Shown: positions 36,077 to 46,237, counted from the stretch's first letter. The stretch: DNA of 64,000 nt from Bradyrhizobium betae (GCF_008932115.1 NZ_CP044543.1:4098501-4162500); one strand, 5' to 3'. Program-made: numbers and translations. The notes: generated by a model not told the origin, from the letters alone.

Positions 36077-36586
36077 TTACTCCGTCGCCTTCAGCTTGGG
36101 GTCGTGCATCTCTTCGGGATGGAAGATCAGCCGGTAAGTGCGGATCGCGATCAGCAGCACGGCCGCGGCGTCGCCGATCCAGGCGATCGCGAAGAACGGC
36201 CAGGTCGGCATGTGCATGTCGAAGGTCTGGACGTTGTCGTTGTAGGTGCCGCGCACCTTGTCGAACAGCGTCCAGGTCTGCACCGTCACCACGAACAGCA
36301 GCACCAGGGTCGCGAATACGTCGATCCAGCGCTGGTAGCGCGGCCCGACATTGCCCCAGACGAGGTCGACCGTGATGTGGGTGCCGCGATAAGAGGTCGC
36401 GGCGATGCCCCAGAAAATCAGGATGCCGAGCAGCATGCGGCCGATGTCGAACGAGTCGGGGATCGAATAGTTCAGCGTGTTGCGCAACAGCACCGACAGG
36501 AAGATGTCGAGCGCGACGATGCCGACGAAGGCCGCCGCGATCCATTCGATCGAGTCGATGACGCGATCCATCCAGGAGCGCTTCAT
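36077..36586 (-). CDS. TRAP transporter small permease (DctQ)
   Basis: 169 residues with four membrane segments (AAFVGIVALDIFLSVLL, GILIFWGIAATSYRG, VFATLVLLFVVTVQT and PFFAIAWIGDAAAVLLIAI). It is the DctQ partner of the large permease encoded 2 bp downstream. The His/Asp motif ITVDLVWGNV in the loop is family-typical. The protein is charged at the C-terminus. A palindromic repeat (36643-36785) separates it from dctP. Confidence 0.88.
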   Translation of the reverse strand: MKRSWMDRVIDSIEWIAAAFVGIVALDIFLSVLLRNTLNYSIPDSFDIGRMLLGILIFWGIAATSYRGTHITVDLVWGNVGPRYQRWIDVFATLVLLFVVTVQTWTLFDKVRGTYNDNVQTFDMHMPTWPFFAIAWIGDAAAVLLIAIRTYRLIFHPEEMHDPKLKATE

Positions 36587-36642
36587 GGGTGTTTCCTAAC
36601 GGGTGACGTCATTGTTTGATCCGGATCTCGCCGCGCACTCCG

Positions 36643-36785
36643 CCTCTCCCCGCGTGCGGGGAGAGGCCGCATCGCATCGAAGATGCGAGGCGGGTGAGGG
36701 GGACTCTCCGCGAATCCATCTTTCACTATTCTTGCGGAGGCAGCCCCTCACCCCAACCCTCTCCCCGTAAGAACAGGGAGAGGGG
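36643..36785. repeat. Intergenic palindromic element, CTCTCCC type
   Basis: Starts CCTCTCCCCGCGTGCGGGG and ends with a CTCTCCCCGTAAGAACAGGG block, with GGTGAGGGGG and CCCCTCACCCC in between. Same family as the element at 34582-34724; sits inside the TRAP operon between dctP and dctQ. Confidence 0.82.
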
Positions 36786-36806
36786 GAGGAAGAGCCCGCC
36801 ATCGCC

Positions 36807-37823
36807 TCACTCCGCCAGCGCGTTGTACTTCTTCAGCGAGGACTTCAGATCCGCCATCGCGGCGTCTGGATCGGCGCCGGCCTTCTTGGCGCCGTCGCCC
36901 CAGGTCTTGACCAGCGGTTCGGCGGCCTTCTTCCACGCGGCGGTCTGGTCGGGCGTGAGCTTGTAGACCTCCTGGCCGGCTTCGGCCTTGACCTTGTCGA
37001 TGCCGGCGTCCTCGAACTTGCCCCAATACTCGCCGACCACGCCCGCCATTTCGGTCGAGCAGTTCTTGTCGATGGCCGCCTTCTGCTTGTCGGACATCGC
37101 ATTGTACTTGTCCTTGTTCATCACGAACACGAAGGTCGTGACATAGAGCGGCGCGTCCATGTGGAATTTGGTCACCTTGTCGACGCCGAACAGGACCAGA
37201 GAGCCCCACGGGAAAGTCACGCCGTCGGCGACGCCGCGCTCGATGATGTCGCGCACTTCAGGTGCGGAGGACTGCACGTTGGTGCCGCCCAGTGCGGTGA
37301 CGAAGTTCGCCATCGTGGCATGAGCCGGGCGGATCTTCATGCCCTTGACGTCCTCGGGCGTCACGATCTTCTTGGTGCGTACATGGAAGGACGACGGCGA
37401 GTGGACGAAGGCGAGGCAGTATTTGACGTCCTTCATCTCCTTCTCGGCATATTTGCGATACCAGGCGTCCAGTCCCATCGAGCCGCCCTTGGCGTCCGAG
37501 ATCAGGAATGGCAGTTCGCCGGCGCCGATGATCGGGAAGCGGCCGGGCTGGTAGCCGGGATTGACATAGGTGACGTCGGCGATGCCGTCGCGCGCCATGT
37601 CGTAGTGGTCGAATGCCTTGCCGAGCTGCTGGGCGGGAAACACCTTGCCCGTGATGGTGCCGCCGGAATCCTTGTTCACCGCGGCTACCCAGTCTTCCAG
37701 CGACTTTTGCAGCGGATGCGAGGCCGGCACCCAGTGCGAGACCTTCAGGTCGAAGGTCTTGTCCTGCGCGAACGCAGGCGTCACGCTTGCTGCGAGCAGC
37801 AAAGCCAGACAGGCTTTCTTCAT
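36807..37823 (-). CDS. TRAP transporter substrate-binding protein (DctP)
   Basis: 338 residues from ATG 37823 with GGGAGAG 7 bases upstream (the frame is open to 37994). A signal peptide (MKKACLALLLAASVTPAFA) and the DctP fold (LKVSHWVPASHPLQKSLEDW; AFVHSPSSFHVRTKKIVTPE; KGMKIRPAHATMANFV, with the conserved Arg that binds the substrate carboxylate). It delivers a carboxylate to the DctQM permease downstream. Divergent from pobA; the shared intergenic space has an operator-like dyad near each gene. Confidence 0.9.
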   Translation of the reverse strand: MKKACLALLLAASVTPAFAQDKTFDLKVSHWVPASHPLQKSLEDWVAAVNKDSGGTITGKVFPAQQLGKAFDHYDMARDGIADVTYVNPGYQPGRFPIIGAGELPFLISDAKGGSMGLDAWYRKYAEKEMKDVKYCLAFVHSPSSFHVRTKKIVTPEDVKGMKIRPAHATMANFVTALGGTNVQSSAPEVRDIIERGVADGVTFPWGSLVLFGVDKVTKFHMDAPLYVTTFVFVMNKDKYNAMSDKQKAAIDKNCSTEMAGVVGEYWGKFEDAGIDKVKAEAGQEVYKLTPDQTAAWKKAAEPLVKTWGDGAKKAGADPDAAMADLKSSLKKYNALAE

Positions 37824-37877
37824 CGGTCGTCTCTCCCTGTTTTCGACGGCGGGCTTCGATGGCCCGGTCTCTTTAAT

Positions 37878-37887
37878 TAACATGTTA
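37878..37887. promoter_or_regulatory. TAACATGTTA palindrome upstream of the TRAP genes
   Basis: A perfect 10-bp palindrome flanked by AATTA (37875-37879) and TAATT (37890-37894), forming an AT-rich island 55 bp upstream of dctP. Core differs from the pobA-side dyad, so it could be another site or part of the promoter. Confidence 0.4.
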
Positions 37888-37931
37888 TCTAATTGGCCGG
37901 CGCGTTCAAGCCGGAACTGGCCTCTCGTTGA

Positions 37932-39248
<1,317 letters not shown>

Positions 39249-39255
39249 CCACAGG

Positions 39256-39357
39256 TGTCATGCCCCGCGGAGGCGGGGCATCCAGTACGCCGCGGCTCAT
39301 TGATTGAACCACGACCGTCTCGGAGTACTGGATCGCCCGCTTTCGCGGGCGATGACA
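39256..39357. repeat. Intergenic palindromic element, TGTCATGCCCCGC type
   Basis: TGTCATGCCCCGCGGAGGCG at the left; TTTCGCGGGCGATGACA at the right, with CCAGTAC/GTACTGG inside. Same family as elements at 41715, 46117 and 62805. Confidence 0.87.
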
Positions 39358-39482
39358 GTCTTGGTGAGGCACGGCGGAGGCCGTTTCAAACGCCTGCGCA
39401 AATGCCGTTTAAAACTTTGTAGTTGATGCAACCGTCACGTCCCTCGCGTTCAATGCTGCCGACACAGAAACGCGAGACAGCC

Positions 39483-39902
39483 ATGACCAGTACCGACATT
39501 CCCGCCGGCTTCGAGCCGCATTTCCGCAAGGCTCCGCTCACCGATCCCTGGGAGCCGCTTTACTCGAAAAAGACCGACAAGGCCGTGATCATCGGCCTGC
39601 GTCTGGCGACGCCGCACACCAACGCGCGGGGGCTGATCCATGGCGGTCTGATCGCGGCGCTGGCCGATGCTGCCATGGGCTATAGCTGCGCACAGGCGAC
39701 GGGCTGGACGACGTCGTTTGTCACGATCTCGCTCTCCGTCGACTACGTCGGCTCCGCCGAGATCGGCCAGTGGCTCGCGATCGAGGGCGAGGTGATCAAG
39801 ACCGGCAGCACGATCTGCTTCGCGCAGTGCCTGGCAAAAGCCGACGATGCCGTGATCGCGCGCGCCAGCGGCACGTTTCGCGTGGTGCCGAAGAAGGGGT
39901 AG
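39483..39902 (+). CDS. PaaI-type hotdog thioesterase
   Basis: 139 residues from ATG 39483 (the frame is open from 39423). Hotdog fold with the family hallmark RGLIHGGLIAALADAAMGY (HGG motif with downstream Asp) and ISLSVDYVGSAEIGQWLAIE. It probably hydrolyses an acyl- or aryl-CoA. It is downstream of pobA after a palindromic repeat, so not clearly in its operon. Substrate is not deducible. Confidence 0.85.
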   Translation: MTSTDIPAGFEPHFRKAPLTDPWEPLYSKKTDKAVIIGLRLATPHTNARGLIHGGLIAALADAAMGYSCAQATGWTTSFVTISLSVDYVGSAEIGQWLAIEGEVIKTGSTICFAQCLAKADDAVIARASGTFRVVPKKG

Positions 39903-39914
39903 CCTTGCCCTCTC

Positions 39915-40049
39915 CGTGCCCCGGACGCGGTGCGGCGCGAAGTGCCGCTCCGCAGAGCCGGGGCCCATCCATCCGCAGCTCGTACCCGGGCTTTTCTGGG
40001 CCCCGGCTCTGCGCAGCAACGCTATGCGTTGCAGCGCATCCGGGGCACG
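39915..40049. repeat. Intergenic palindromic element, CGTGCCCCGG type
   Basis: CGTGCCCCGGACGCG at the left and CGCATCCGGGGCACG at the right pair with one bulge; inner blocks AGAGCCGGGGCCCA and GGGCCCCGGCTCT pair as well. Separates the thioesterase and LysR genes. Confidence 0.82.
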
Positions 40050-40053
40050 AGAA

Positions 40054-40938
40054 TCACCCAAACCGCCACTCCGCCGTCTCCACCACGAGATCGACGAACG
40101 CGCGCACCTTGGCCGAGAGCAGGCGTGAGGTCGGATAGACGATGTGGATCGGCAGCGCCGGCGGCTCGTATTGCGCCAGCACGATTCTGAGCCGGCCGCG
40201 CTTCAGCCCCTCGGCGGCCTGATAGGCCAGCACGCGCGTGATGCCGCCGCCGGCTTCGGCGTATTGCAGGGCGGCGTCGGCGCTGTTGCTGGTAAAACGA
40301 GGCGTCGGCATCACCTCGACCTCACGGCCGTCCTGCACGAAGCGCCAGCTGGCGGACGGGCCGAACTGGATGGTCTGATGCGCGAGCAGCGCTTGCGGCG
40401 TCTTCGGCTCGCCGTGACGCTTCAGATAGCCCGGCGTTGCCACCACGATCCGCCGCATCTCGCCGACCTGGCGCGCGACCAGCGAGGAATCGGCGAGGTG
40501 ACCGATGCGGACGGCGGCGTCGACGGCATCCTCAACGAGGTTGACGAGGTGGTCCGACAGCCGCAGCTCGCAGGTCACCTCCGGATAGCGTTTGAGGTAG
40601 GCGGTCATGACAGGGCCGACATGGAGCCGGCCGAAACCCACCGGTGCCGACACCACGAGACGCCCGCTCGGCCGATTGCGCTCCTCGCGCGCGGAGCCGT
40701 CGGCCTCCTCGACGTCGGCGAGGATTCGCCGGGCGCGCTCCAGATAGCGCGTTCCGACGTCGGTCAACGTCACTTGCCTTGTGGTCCGCTGCAGCAGCCG
40801 CGCGCCGAGATGCTCCTCCAGCGCTGCGATCAGCCGGGTCACCGCCGAGGGCGACAGGTGCAGCTTGCGCGCCGCCGGCGCAAAGCCGCGCAGGTCGGCG
40901 ACGGTGACGAAGACATGCATGGCTTCAAGGCGGTCCAT
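40054..40938 (-). CDS. LysR-family transcriptional regulator
   Basis: About 294 residues from ATG 40938 (another ATG at 40944). Winged helix-turn-helix (about 8-60: FAPAARKLHLSPSAVTRLIA and LGARLLQRTTRQVTLTDVG) and the two-lobe effector domain (about 90-290). It belongs to the subgroup near DmlR-type regulators. Divergent from a flavin-binding split-barrel protein gene, and a dyad ATTGC-N7-GCAAT lies between, close to its own start. Effector unknown. Confidence 0.9.
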   Translation of the reverse strand: MDRLEAMHVFVTVADLRGFAPAARKLHLSPSAVTRLIAALEEHLGARLLQRTTRQVTLTDVGTRYLERARRILADVEEADGSAREERNRPSGRLVVSAPVGFGRLHVGPVMTAYLKRYPEVTCELRLSDHLVNLVEDAVDAAVRIGHLADSSLVARQVGEMRRIVVATPGYLKRHGEPKTPQALLAHQTIQFGPSASWRFVQDGREVEVMPTPRFTSNSADAALQYAEAGGGITRVLAYQAAEGLKRGRLRIVLAQYEPPALPIHIVYPTSRLLSAKVRAFVDLVVETAEWRFG

Positions 40939-40945
40939 GAACATT

Positions 40946-40962
40946 ATTGCATATATCGCAAT
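40946..40962. promoter_or_regulatory. LysR-type dyad ATTGC-N7-GCAAT
   Basis: ATTGC (40946-40950) and GCAAT (40958-40962), 8 bp upstream of the LysR start in the region shared with the divergent gene. A T-N11-A core as expected for LysR binding sites. Confidence 0.55.
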
Positions 40963-41061
40963 GATGAAGTGTCAAGCGGCCTGATTGTTTTGACGTCCGG
41001 AAGGTCCATGTTTTGAGGCGAAAGACGCAGAGATGCGCCGGAATCTTCAGGAGATGTTCCG

Positions 41062-41685
41062 ATGACGACTGCAGCCCATACCTATGCCAGTGACGTAGCC
41101 TTTACGCCCGCGGTGAAGCAGATTCAGACCCGCAAGGGGTCGCGCGAGGCGTATGCCCGGGCCGAGCAGCACGGCTGGCGTACCGAAGTCGATGATAAGC
41201 TGGCCGGCTTCCTCACTGAGGCCAACAGCTTCTATTTCGCCACCGCGGCAGCGGACGGCCAGCCCTACATCCAGCACCGCGGCGGCCCGAAGGGGTTTCT
41301 GAAGGTGCTGGACAAACAGACGCTCGCCTTTGCCGACTACGCCGGCAACCAGCAATTCATCACGCAGGGCAATCTGACGGAGAATCCAAAGGCCTACATC
41401 TTCATCATGGACTACGCCCATCGCCGCCGGGTGAAGATCTGGGGCGAGGCTCGCGTGGTCGAGGATGACGAGGCGCTGACGGCGTCGCTGATGCCGAAGG
41501 GCTATAGGGCGCGGCCGGAGCAGGTGATCCTGTTCAAGATCGCAGCGTGGGACACCAACTGCCCGCAGCACATCCCGCAGAAGTTCGATGCCGCGGATGT
41601 CGCGGCCGCGCTGGCGGCACGGGATCAGCGGATCTCGGAGCTTGAGGCGGAGTTGGCGGCGCTGAAGGGCGAGAAGGCCGGCTAA
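41062..41685 (+). CDS. Pyridoxamine 5'-phosphate oxidase-like flavin-binding protein
   Basis: 207 residues of the split-barrel flavin family: FLTEANSFYFATAAADGQPY and HRGGPKGFLKVLDKQTLAFA, then YAGNQQFITQGNLTENPKAY and FIMDYAHRRRVKIWGEARVV, with a helical tail rich in Ala and Glu. It lacks enough of the PdxH pattern to be the vitamin B6 enzyme. Relatives bind FMN or haem-like cofactors. Likely regulated by the divergent LysR protein. Confidence 0.83.
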   Translation: MTTAAHTYASDVAFTPAVKQIQTRKGSREAYARAEQHGWRTEVDDKLAGFLTEANSFYFATAAADGQPYIQHRGGPKGFLKVLDKQTLAFADYAGNQQFITQGNLTENPKAYIFIMDYAHRRRVKIWGEARVVEDDEALTASLMPKGYRARPEQVILFKIAAWDTNCPQHIPQKFDAADVAAALAARDQRISELEAELAALKGEKAG

Positions 41686-41714
41686 GCACCTGTCTCCGCC
41701 TCTACCGCCGCCAG

Positions 41715-41817
41715 TGTCATGCCCCGCGAAGGCGGGGCATCCAGTACTCCGCGGCGTTTCGGTTCAAGCACAGCCGCCTCCGGAATACTGGATCGTCCGC
41801 CTTCGCGGACGATGACA
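41715..41817. repeat. Intergenic palindromic element, TGTCATGCCCCGC type
   Basis: TGTCATGCCCCGCGAAGGCG to CCTTCGCGGACGATGACA, with CCAGTACT/AATACTGG inside. Lies between converging genes. Confidence 0.87.
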
Positions 41818-41843
41818 GCCCAGATTAGGGAGGCATCTCAGAA

Positions 41844-42575
41844 CTATACTGCGCTCGCGCCTTCATGCTGGAAGCCGAGATAGCTCGCCGCAACCCGCTC
41901 GTTTGCCGCGACGTCGCTGGCCTTGCCGCTCAGCACGAACTCGCCAAGCTCCATCACATAGGCCTGGTCTGCGATCTTCAGCGCGGCCTGCGCGTTCTGC
42001 TCGACCAGCAGCACGGAGACGCCGGCGGCACGCAGCTCTGTGATGATGCGAAAGATGTCGGCAACGATGATCGGCGCGAGCCCGAGGCTTGGCTCGTCCA
42101 GCATCAGCAGCTTCGGCTCGCCCATCAGCGCGCGGCCCATCGCGAGCATCTGCTGCTCGCCGCCGGAGAGCGTGCCGGCGAGCTGCTTGCGGCGCTCCTT
42201 CAGCCGGGGAAACAGCGTGTAGACGCGCTCCATCGAGGCTTTCGCCTTGCGCTTCTCGATGCGGAAGGCCCCGAGTTCCAGATTGTCCTCGACATTCATG
42301 GTCACGAACAATTCGCGGTGCTCCGGGACGAGGCCGAGTCCCATCGCGACGCGGTCCTCGATCTCGAGCCGGGCGAGGTCCTGACCGGCAAAGGCGACGC
42401 GGCCCTTCAGCGGCAGGATGCCCATGATGGCCGACAGCAGCGTGGTCTTGCCGGCGCCATTGGCGCCGACGATGGTGACGATCTGGTTGGCCCCGACCTC
42501 GAGCGAGACCGAGCGCACCGCCTCGACCTTGCCATAGGCGACATGCGCATCCGCGACGGACAACAGCGCGCTCAT
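41844..42575 (-). CDS. LivF-type ABC ATPase
   Basis: 243 residues: Walker A GANGAGKTTLLSAIMG, signature LSGGEQQMLAMGRALM, Walker B KLLMLDEPSLGLAP and H-loop after VLLVEQNAQ. Second ATPase of a branched-chain-type importer. The start overlaps the LivM-LivG fusion stop by ATGA (42572-42575). Its binding protein is not adjacent; the one at 28.2 kb is a likely partner. Similar operons (CouSTU) import hydroxycinnamates in R. palustris. Confidence 0.92.
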   Translation of the reverse strand: MSALLSVADAHVAYGKVEAVRSVSLEVGANQIVTIVGANGAGKTTLLSAIMGILPLKGRVAFAGQDLARLEIEDRVAMGLGLVPEHRELFVTMNVEDNLELGAFRIEKRKAKASMERVYTLFPRLKERRKQLAGTLSGGEQQMLAMGRALMGEPKLLMLDEPSLGLAPIIVADIFRIITELRAAGVSVLLVEQNAQAALKIADQAYVMELGEFVLSGKASDVAANERVAASYLGFQHEGASAV

Positions 42576-44341
42576 GCCGCCACTCCCAGATAGGCCTTGA
42601 TCACTTCGGGATTGGTCTTGATCGTGGCGGGTGTGCCTTCCGCGATCTTGGTGCCGAAATCGAGCACCACGATACGGTCGGCGAGGTTCATGACGAAGCC
42701 CATGTCGTGCTCGACCAGCAGCACGCTCATGCCGCCGTCGCGCAATTCGCGCAGCAGCGTCGCGAGGCGCTGCTTCTCCATGTGGCGCAGGCCCGCGGCC
42801 GGCTCGTCGAGCAGCAGCAGCATCGGATCGACGCAGAGCGCGCGCGCGATCTCGACGATGCGCTGCTGGCCGAGCGACAGGCTGCCGGCGAGCTGATGCA
42901 TCTGCTCGGCAAGGCCGACCCGCTCGATCTGGCGCGCGGCTTCCGCCAGCAGCCTGGCCTCATCGGCGCGGTCGAGCCGCAGCATCGAGGAGATCGGCCC
43001 GGAATGGCCGCGCAGATGCGCGCCGATCGCGACATTCTCCAGCACGGTCATATCAGGGACCAGCTTGACGTGCTGGAAGGTCCTGCTGATGCCGAGCTTG
43101 ACGATCTCCTGCGGCGGCGCGTTGTCGACCTTGTTGCCGAGCACGGAGATCGAGCCCGAGGTTGCCGACAGCACGCCGGTGATCAGGTTGAAGGTCGTGC
43201 TCTTGCCGGCGCCGTTCGGCCCGATCAAGGCGACGATCTCGCGAGCCTGGACGTCGAACGAAACGTTGTTGACCGCGATCACACCGCCGAATTGCTTGCG
43301 CGCCTTCTCGACCTGAAGCAGCACGCCGGACTGGACGGCCGAGCGGGTGCGTTGTTCCAGTTTCAGCGAGGTATCCGGCTTCCTGCCGCGGGTGCGTTCG
43401 GGCAGGAGCGACATCAGCCACGGCCAGACGCCGCCGGGCGCGAGCTGGAGCAGCGCCACCAGCATGATGCCGAACACGATGGTCTCGACCTGGCCGGAGC
43501 CGGGCAGGATCAGCGGCAGGTAGCTTTGCAGCACCTCCTTCAGGACCACGACGATCGCCGCGCCCAGCACGCCGCCCCAGACATAGCCGGCGCCGCCGAC
43601 TACCGCGATGAAGAGATATTCGATGCCGGCCTGCGCGCCGAACGGCGTCGGGTTCACCGCGCGCTGAAGATGCGCGTAGAGCCAGCCGGACAGGCCGGCG
43701 AGCACGGCGGCGTGAATGAACACCAGCAGCTTTGCGCGCGGGGTATGCACGCCGAATGCTTCGGCCGCGACATGGCCGCGGCGCAGCGCGCGAATGGCGC
43801 GGCCGGTGCGGGAGTCCAGCAGGTTCATCGTGAGCAGGGCCGAGACGATCACGGCGACCCAGATCGCGTAATAGATCGAACCGGGCGAGAGCATCTTCAA
43901 CGCGCCGATCGACAGCGGCGGGATCGCCGAGATGCCGTCGTTGCGCCCGAGGAATTCCAGCTTGCTGAACAGGTAGAACAGGCCGAGCCCCCAGGCCAGC
44001 GTGCCGAGCGGCAGATAGTGGCCGGAGAGACGGACCGTGACCAGGCCGAGCAGCACCGCCAGCGATCCGCTGACCAATAGCGACAGCGGCAGCGTTAGCC
44101 AGGGCGACAGGCCGTAGGTCGTCGACAGCACCGCGGTGGTGTAGGCGCCGAAGCCGACGAAAGCTGCCTGTCCGAACGAGGTGAGGCCGCCGACGCCGGT
44201 CAGCAGCACGAGGCCCATCGCGACCAGCGCGGCAAGGCCGATATTGTCGAGCAGCACGATCCAGAACGGCGGCATGCCGGGGACGAACGGGATCGCCGCC
44301 ATGACGAGTGCGAAGACGAGGGTGGGAAGCCGGCTCTGCAT
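42572..44341 (-). CDS. LivM-LivG fusion: permease plus ATPase
   Basis: 589 residues. The N-terminal about 320 residues form the LivM-type permease (LTSFGQAAFVGFGAYTTAVL and HYLPLGTLAWG, then IGPP-like loops and the AVVGGAGYVWGGVLGAAIVV stretch). After a linker (about 320-335) comes a LivG-type ATPase: Walker A GPNGAGKSTTFNLITG, signature LSLGQQRIVEIARAL and Walker B LLLLDEPAAGL. Both halves look complete, so this is a natural fusion, not a joining error. Starts 7 bp after the stop of the LivH gene. Confidence 0.9.
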   Translation of the reverse strand: MQSRLPTLVFALVMAAIPFVPGMPPFWIVLLDNIGLAALVAMGLVLLTGVGGLTSFGQAAFVGFGAYTTAVLSTTYGLSPWLTLPLSLLVSGSLAVLLGLVTVRLSGHYLPLGTLAWGLGLFYLFSKLEFLGRNDGISAIPPLSIGALKMLSPGSIYYAIWVAVIVSALLTMNLLDSRTGRAIRALRRGHVAAEAFGVHTPRAKLLVFIHAAVLAGLSGWLYAHLQRAVNPTPFGAQAGIEYLFIAVVGGAGYVWGGVLGAAIVVVLKEVLQSYLPLILPGSGQVETIVFGIMLVALLQLAPGGVWPWLMSLLPERTRGRKPDTSLKLEQRTRSAVQSGVLLQVEKARKQFGGVIAVNNVSFDVQAREIVALIGPNGAGKSTTFNLITGVLSATSGSISVLGNKVDNAPPQEIVKLGISRTFQHVKLVPDMTVLENVAIGAHLRGHSGPISSMLRLDRADEARLLAEAARQIERVGLAEQMHQLAGSLSLGQQRIVEIARALCVDPMLLLLDEPAAGLRHMEKQRLATLLRELRDGGMSVLLVEHDMGFVMNLADRIVVLDFGTKIAEGTPATIKTNPEVIKAYLGVAA

Positions 44342-44348
44342 CTTGGCC

Positions 44349-45389
44349 TCAGTCCTTCTCTTCCTCGACCGCGGGGGCTGCGAGCGAGCGCAGCAGCAGC
44401 ACGGGGATCAAGAGCATGAAAACGATCACCTCCTTGTAGTTCGAGGCATAGAAGGACGAGAACGCCTCGACGATGCCGACCACCAGCGCGGCAATTGCGG
44501 TGAGGGGATAGCTGACGAGACCGCCGATGATGGCCGCGACGAAGCCTTTCAGGCCGATCAGGAAGCCGCTGTCATAGTAGAGCGTCGTGATCGGCACGAT
44601 CATGATGCCCGACAGCGCGCCGATGACGGACGCCAGCAGGAAGGCGATCTGCCCGGACAGCGTGGTGCGGATGCCGGCGAGCCGTGCGCCGAGCCGGTTG
44701 ACGGCGGTCGCACGCAGCGCCTTGCCGTAAAGCGTCAGGCCGAAGAACAGCCAGAGCCCGACGATGAAGGCGATGGTGATGCCGTAGACTGTGAGGCTCT
44801 GGCCGGTGAAGCGCAGCGCGCCGGCGGTGAAGGAGCCGGACAGCACGGCAGGCCCGCGCTGGCCTTCGGCACCGAAGAACAGCAGGCCCAGTCCTTGCAG
44901 CGCCAGGTGCACGCCCACCGATGCGATCAGCAGCACCAGCACCGAGGTGTGCGCCAGCGGCTGGAATGCGACCCGGTAGAGGAACAGGCCGATCATCGCG
45001 ACGATCACCAGCGAGAGCGCGATGCAGATGGCGACCGGCGGCTTCTGGCCGGCGAAATAGACGGTCAGCGCCAGCACGGCGGCCGGCAGCACGATATTGG
45101 TGAGGAAGCTGCGTACGACCAGGCGTCCGTGCAGCGCCTTGCGGGCCACGAACATGTCGAAGGCGAAGGCGCCGATGCCGAGAGCGAGCGCGAGGTTTGC
45201 CGTGCCCGGCATCTGGCCCGCCGCGAGCGAAGCGTAAGTCAGCGCGCCATAGGTGACGAATTCGCCCTGGGGAATCAGGATCACCCGGGTGACGGCGAAC
45301 ACCAGCACCAGCGCCAGGCCGAGCAGCGCGTAGATCGCGCCATTGGTGATGCCGTCCTGCACCAGGAACAGCATGATGGTGGTGTTCAA
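44349..45389 (-). CDS. LivH-type permease
   Basis: 346 residues with about eight to ten membrane spans: QDGITNGAIYALLGLALVLV, ILIPQGEFVTYGALTYASLA and the GLVSYPLTAIAALVVGIVEA stretch near the end are LivH landmarks. It is somewhat longer than the usual about 290-310. First gene of the permease operon. Divergent from the MarR gene across 176 bp that contain two overlapping dyads. Confidence 0.9.
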   Translation of the reverse strand: MNTTIMLFLVQDGITNGAIYALLGLALVLVFAVTRVILIPQGEFVTYGALTYASLAAGQMPGTANLALALGIGAFAFDMFVARKALHGRLVVRSFLTNIVLPAAVLALTVYFAGQKPPVAICIALSLVIVAMIGLFLYRVAFQPLAHTSVLVLLIASVGVHLALQGLGLLFFGAEGQRGPAVLSGSFTAGALRFTGQSLTVYGITIAFIVGLWLFFGLTLYGKALRATAVNRLGARLAGIRTTLSGQIAFLLASVIGALSGIMIVPITTLYYDSGFLIGLKGFVAAIIGGLVSYPLTAIAALVVGIVEAFSSFYASNYKEVIVFMLLIPVLLLRSLAAPAVEEEKD

Positions 45390-45474
45390 GACCGGACGCT
45401 CCCCCTCAAGATGGCGGACCGGTCTCCGCGATTGCGGTGGATGGTCCGCTCACAGCCATTGAAATACGACGGCG

Positions 45475-45511
45475 ATATTTGATATGGTCCATAACAATTA
45501 TCAAATATAAC
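45475..45511. promoter_or_regulatory. Two overlapping dyads in the LivH/MarR intergenic region
   Basis: ATATTTGATA (45475-45484) and TATCAAATAT (45499-45508) form a perfect 10-bp inverted repeat with a 14-base gap. The right part also contains ATTAT-CAAAT-ATAAC (45497-45511), the same 15-bp pattern as upstream of the aromatic operon and pobA. Suitable for autoregulation by the MarR protein. Confidence 0.6.
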
Positions 45512-45565
45512 TTCAAGGGTGGCAGACGACCTTCCCGAATTTAGCGGGATTACGAGCACGAGGCG

Positions 45566-46087
45566 ATGACCGTTTCCAAAACTGCTGAAAAACCCGGTGA
45601 CGCGACCAAGGGCCGCAAGGACGCAGGCGACGCCCAAGGCCAGGGTCATGCCGACGTCCTCCAGCTCGGCGAGCTCTCGGAGCAGCTCGGCTATGTGCTC
45701 AAGCGCGCCCAGCTCAAGGTGTTCGAGAACTTCCTGCGCTGCATGGCCTCACTCCAGCTCACGCCCGCGCAGTTCTCCGTGCTGCTGCTGGTCGAGAAAA
45801 ACCCCGGCCGTAACCAGACCGAGATCGCCTCCACGCTCGGCATCCTGCGCCCGAACTTCGTGGCGCTGCTCGACAATCTCGAAAGCCGCGACCTCTGCGC
45901 GCGGATCCGCTCCACCAACGACCGCCGCTCGCACATCCTGGTCCTGACCGACAAGGGCAAGGCCGTGCTGACGCGCGCCAAGAAGCTCGTCGCCACCAAG
46001 CACGAGTCGCGGCTGAACGAGCTGCTCGGGCAAGCCAACCGCGAAGCCCTGCTCGAGATGCTGTCGAAGATCGCCAACGAGTTTTGA
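45566..46087 (+). CDS. MarR-family regulator, candidate regulator of the aromatic region
   Basis: 173 residues. Winged helix typical of MarR: LTPAQFSVLLLVEKNPGRNQ, TEIASTLGILRPNFVALLDN, and the wing ESRDLCARIRSTNDRRSHIL with the DRR-type arginines. It has a longer hydrophilic N-terminus than most. By position it corresponds to CouR of R. palustris, which is released from DNA by p-coumaroyl-CoA; this correspondence rests on context. It probably represses the uptake genes and the feruloyl-CoA synthase operon. Confidence 0.85.
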   Translation: MTVSKTAEKPGDATKGRKDAGDAQGQGHADVLQLGELSEQLGYVLKRAQLKVFENFLRCMASLQLTPAQFSVLLLVEKNPGRNQTEIASTLGILRPNFVALLDNLESRDLCARIRSTNDRRSHILVLTDKGKAVLTRAKKLVATKHESRLNELLGQANREALLEMLSKIANEF

Positions 46088-46116
46088 GAGGCGGCGCGGC
46101 CAACCCCATTCTCCGC

Positions 46117-46217
46117 CGTCATCGCCCGCGAAGGCGGGCGATCCAGTACTCCGAGGCGGATGTGATTGACCGAGAAGCTGCGGCGTACTGGATTCCCCGC
46201 CTTCGCGGGGAATGACA
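46117..46217. repeat. Intergenic palindromic element, CGTCATCGCCCGC type
   Basis: CGTCATCGCCCGCGAAGGCG to CCTTCGCGGGGAATGACA, with CCAGTACTC and GTACTGG inside. Lies between converging genes. Confidence 0.87.
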
Positions 46218-46237
46218 GCGAGACCTCGGCAGCCGCC

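Noticed and set aside
34755..36545. DctQ-DctM fusion
   Set aside because: The upstream part of this frame is a shifted reading of dctQ; separate starts and stops for both are clear.
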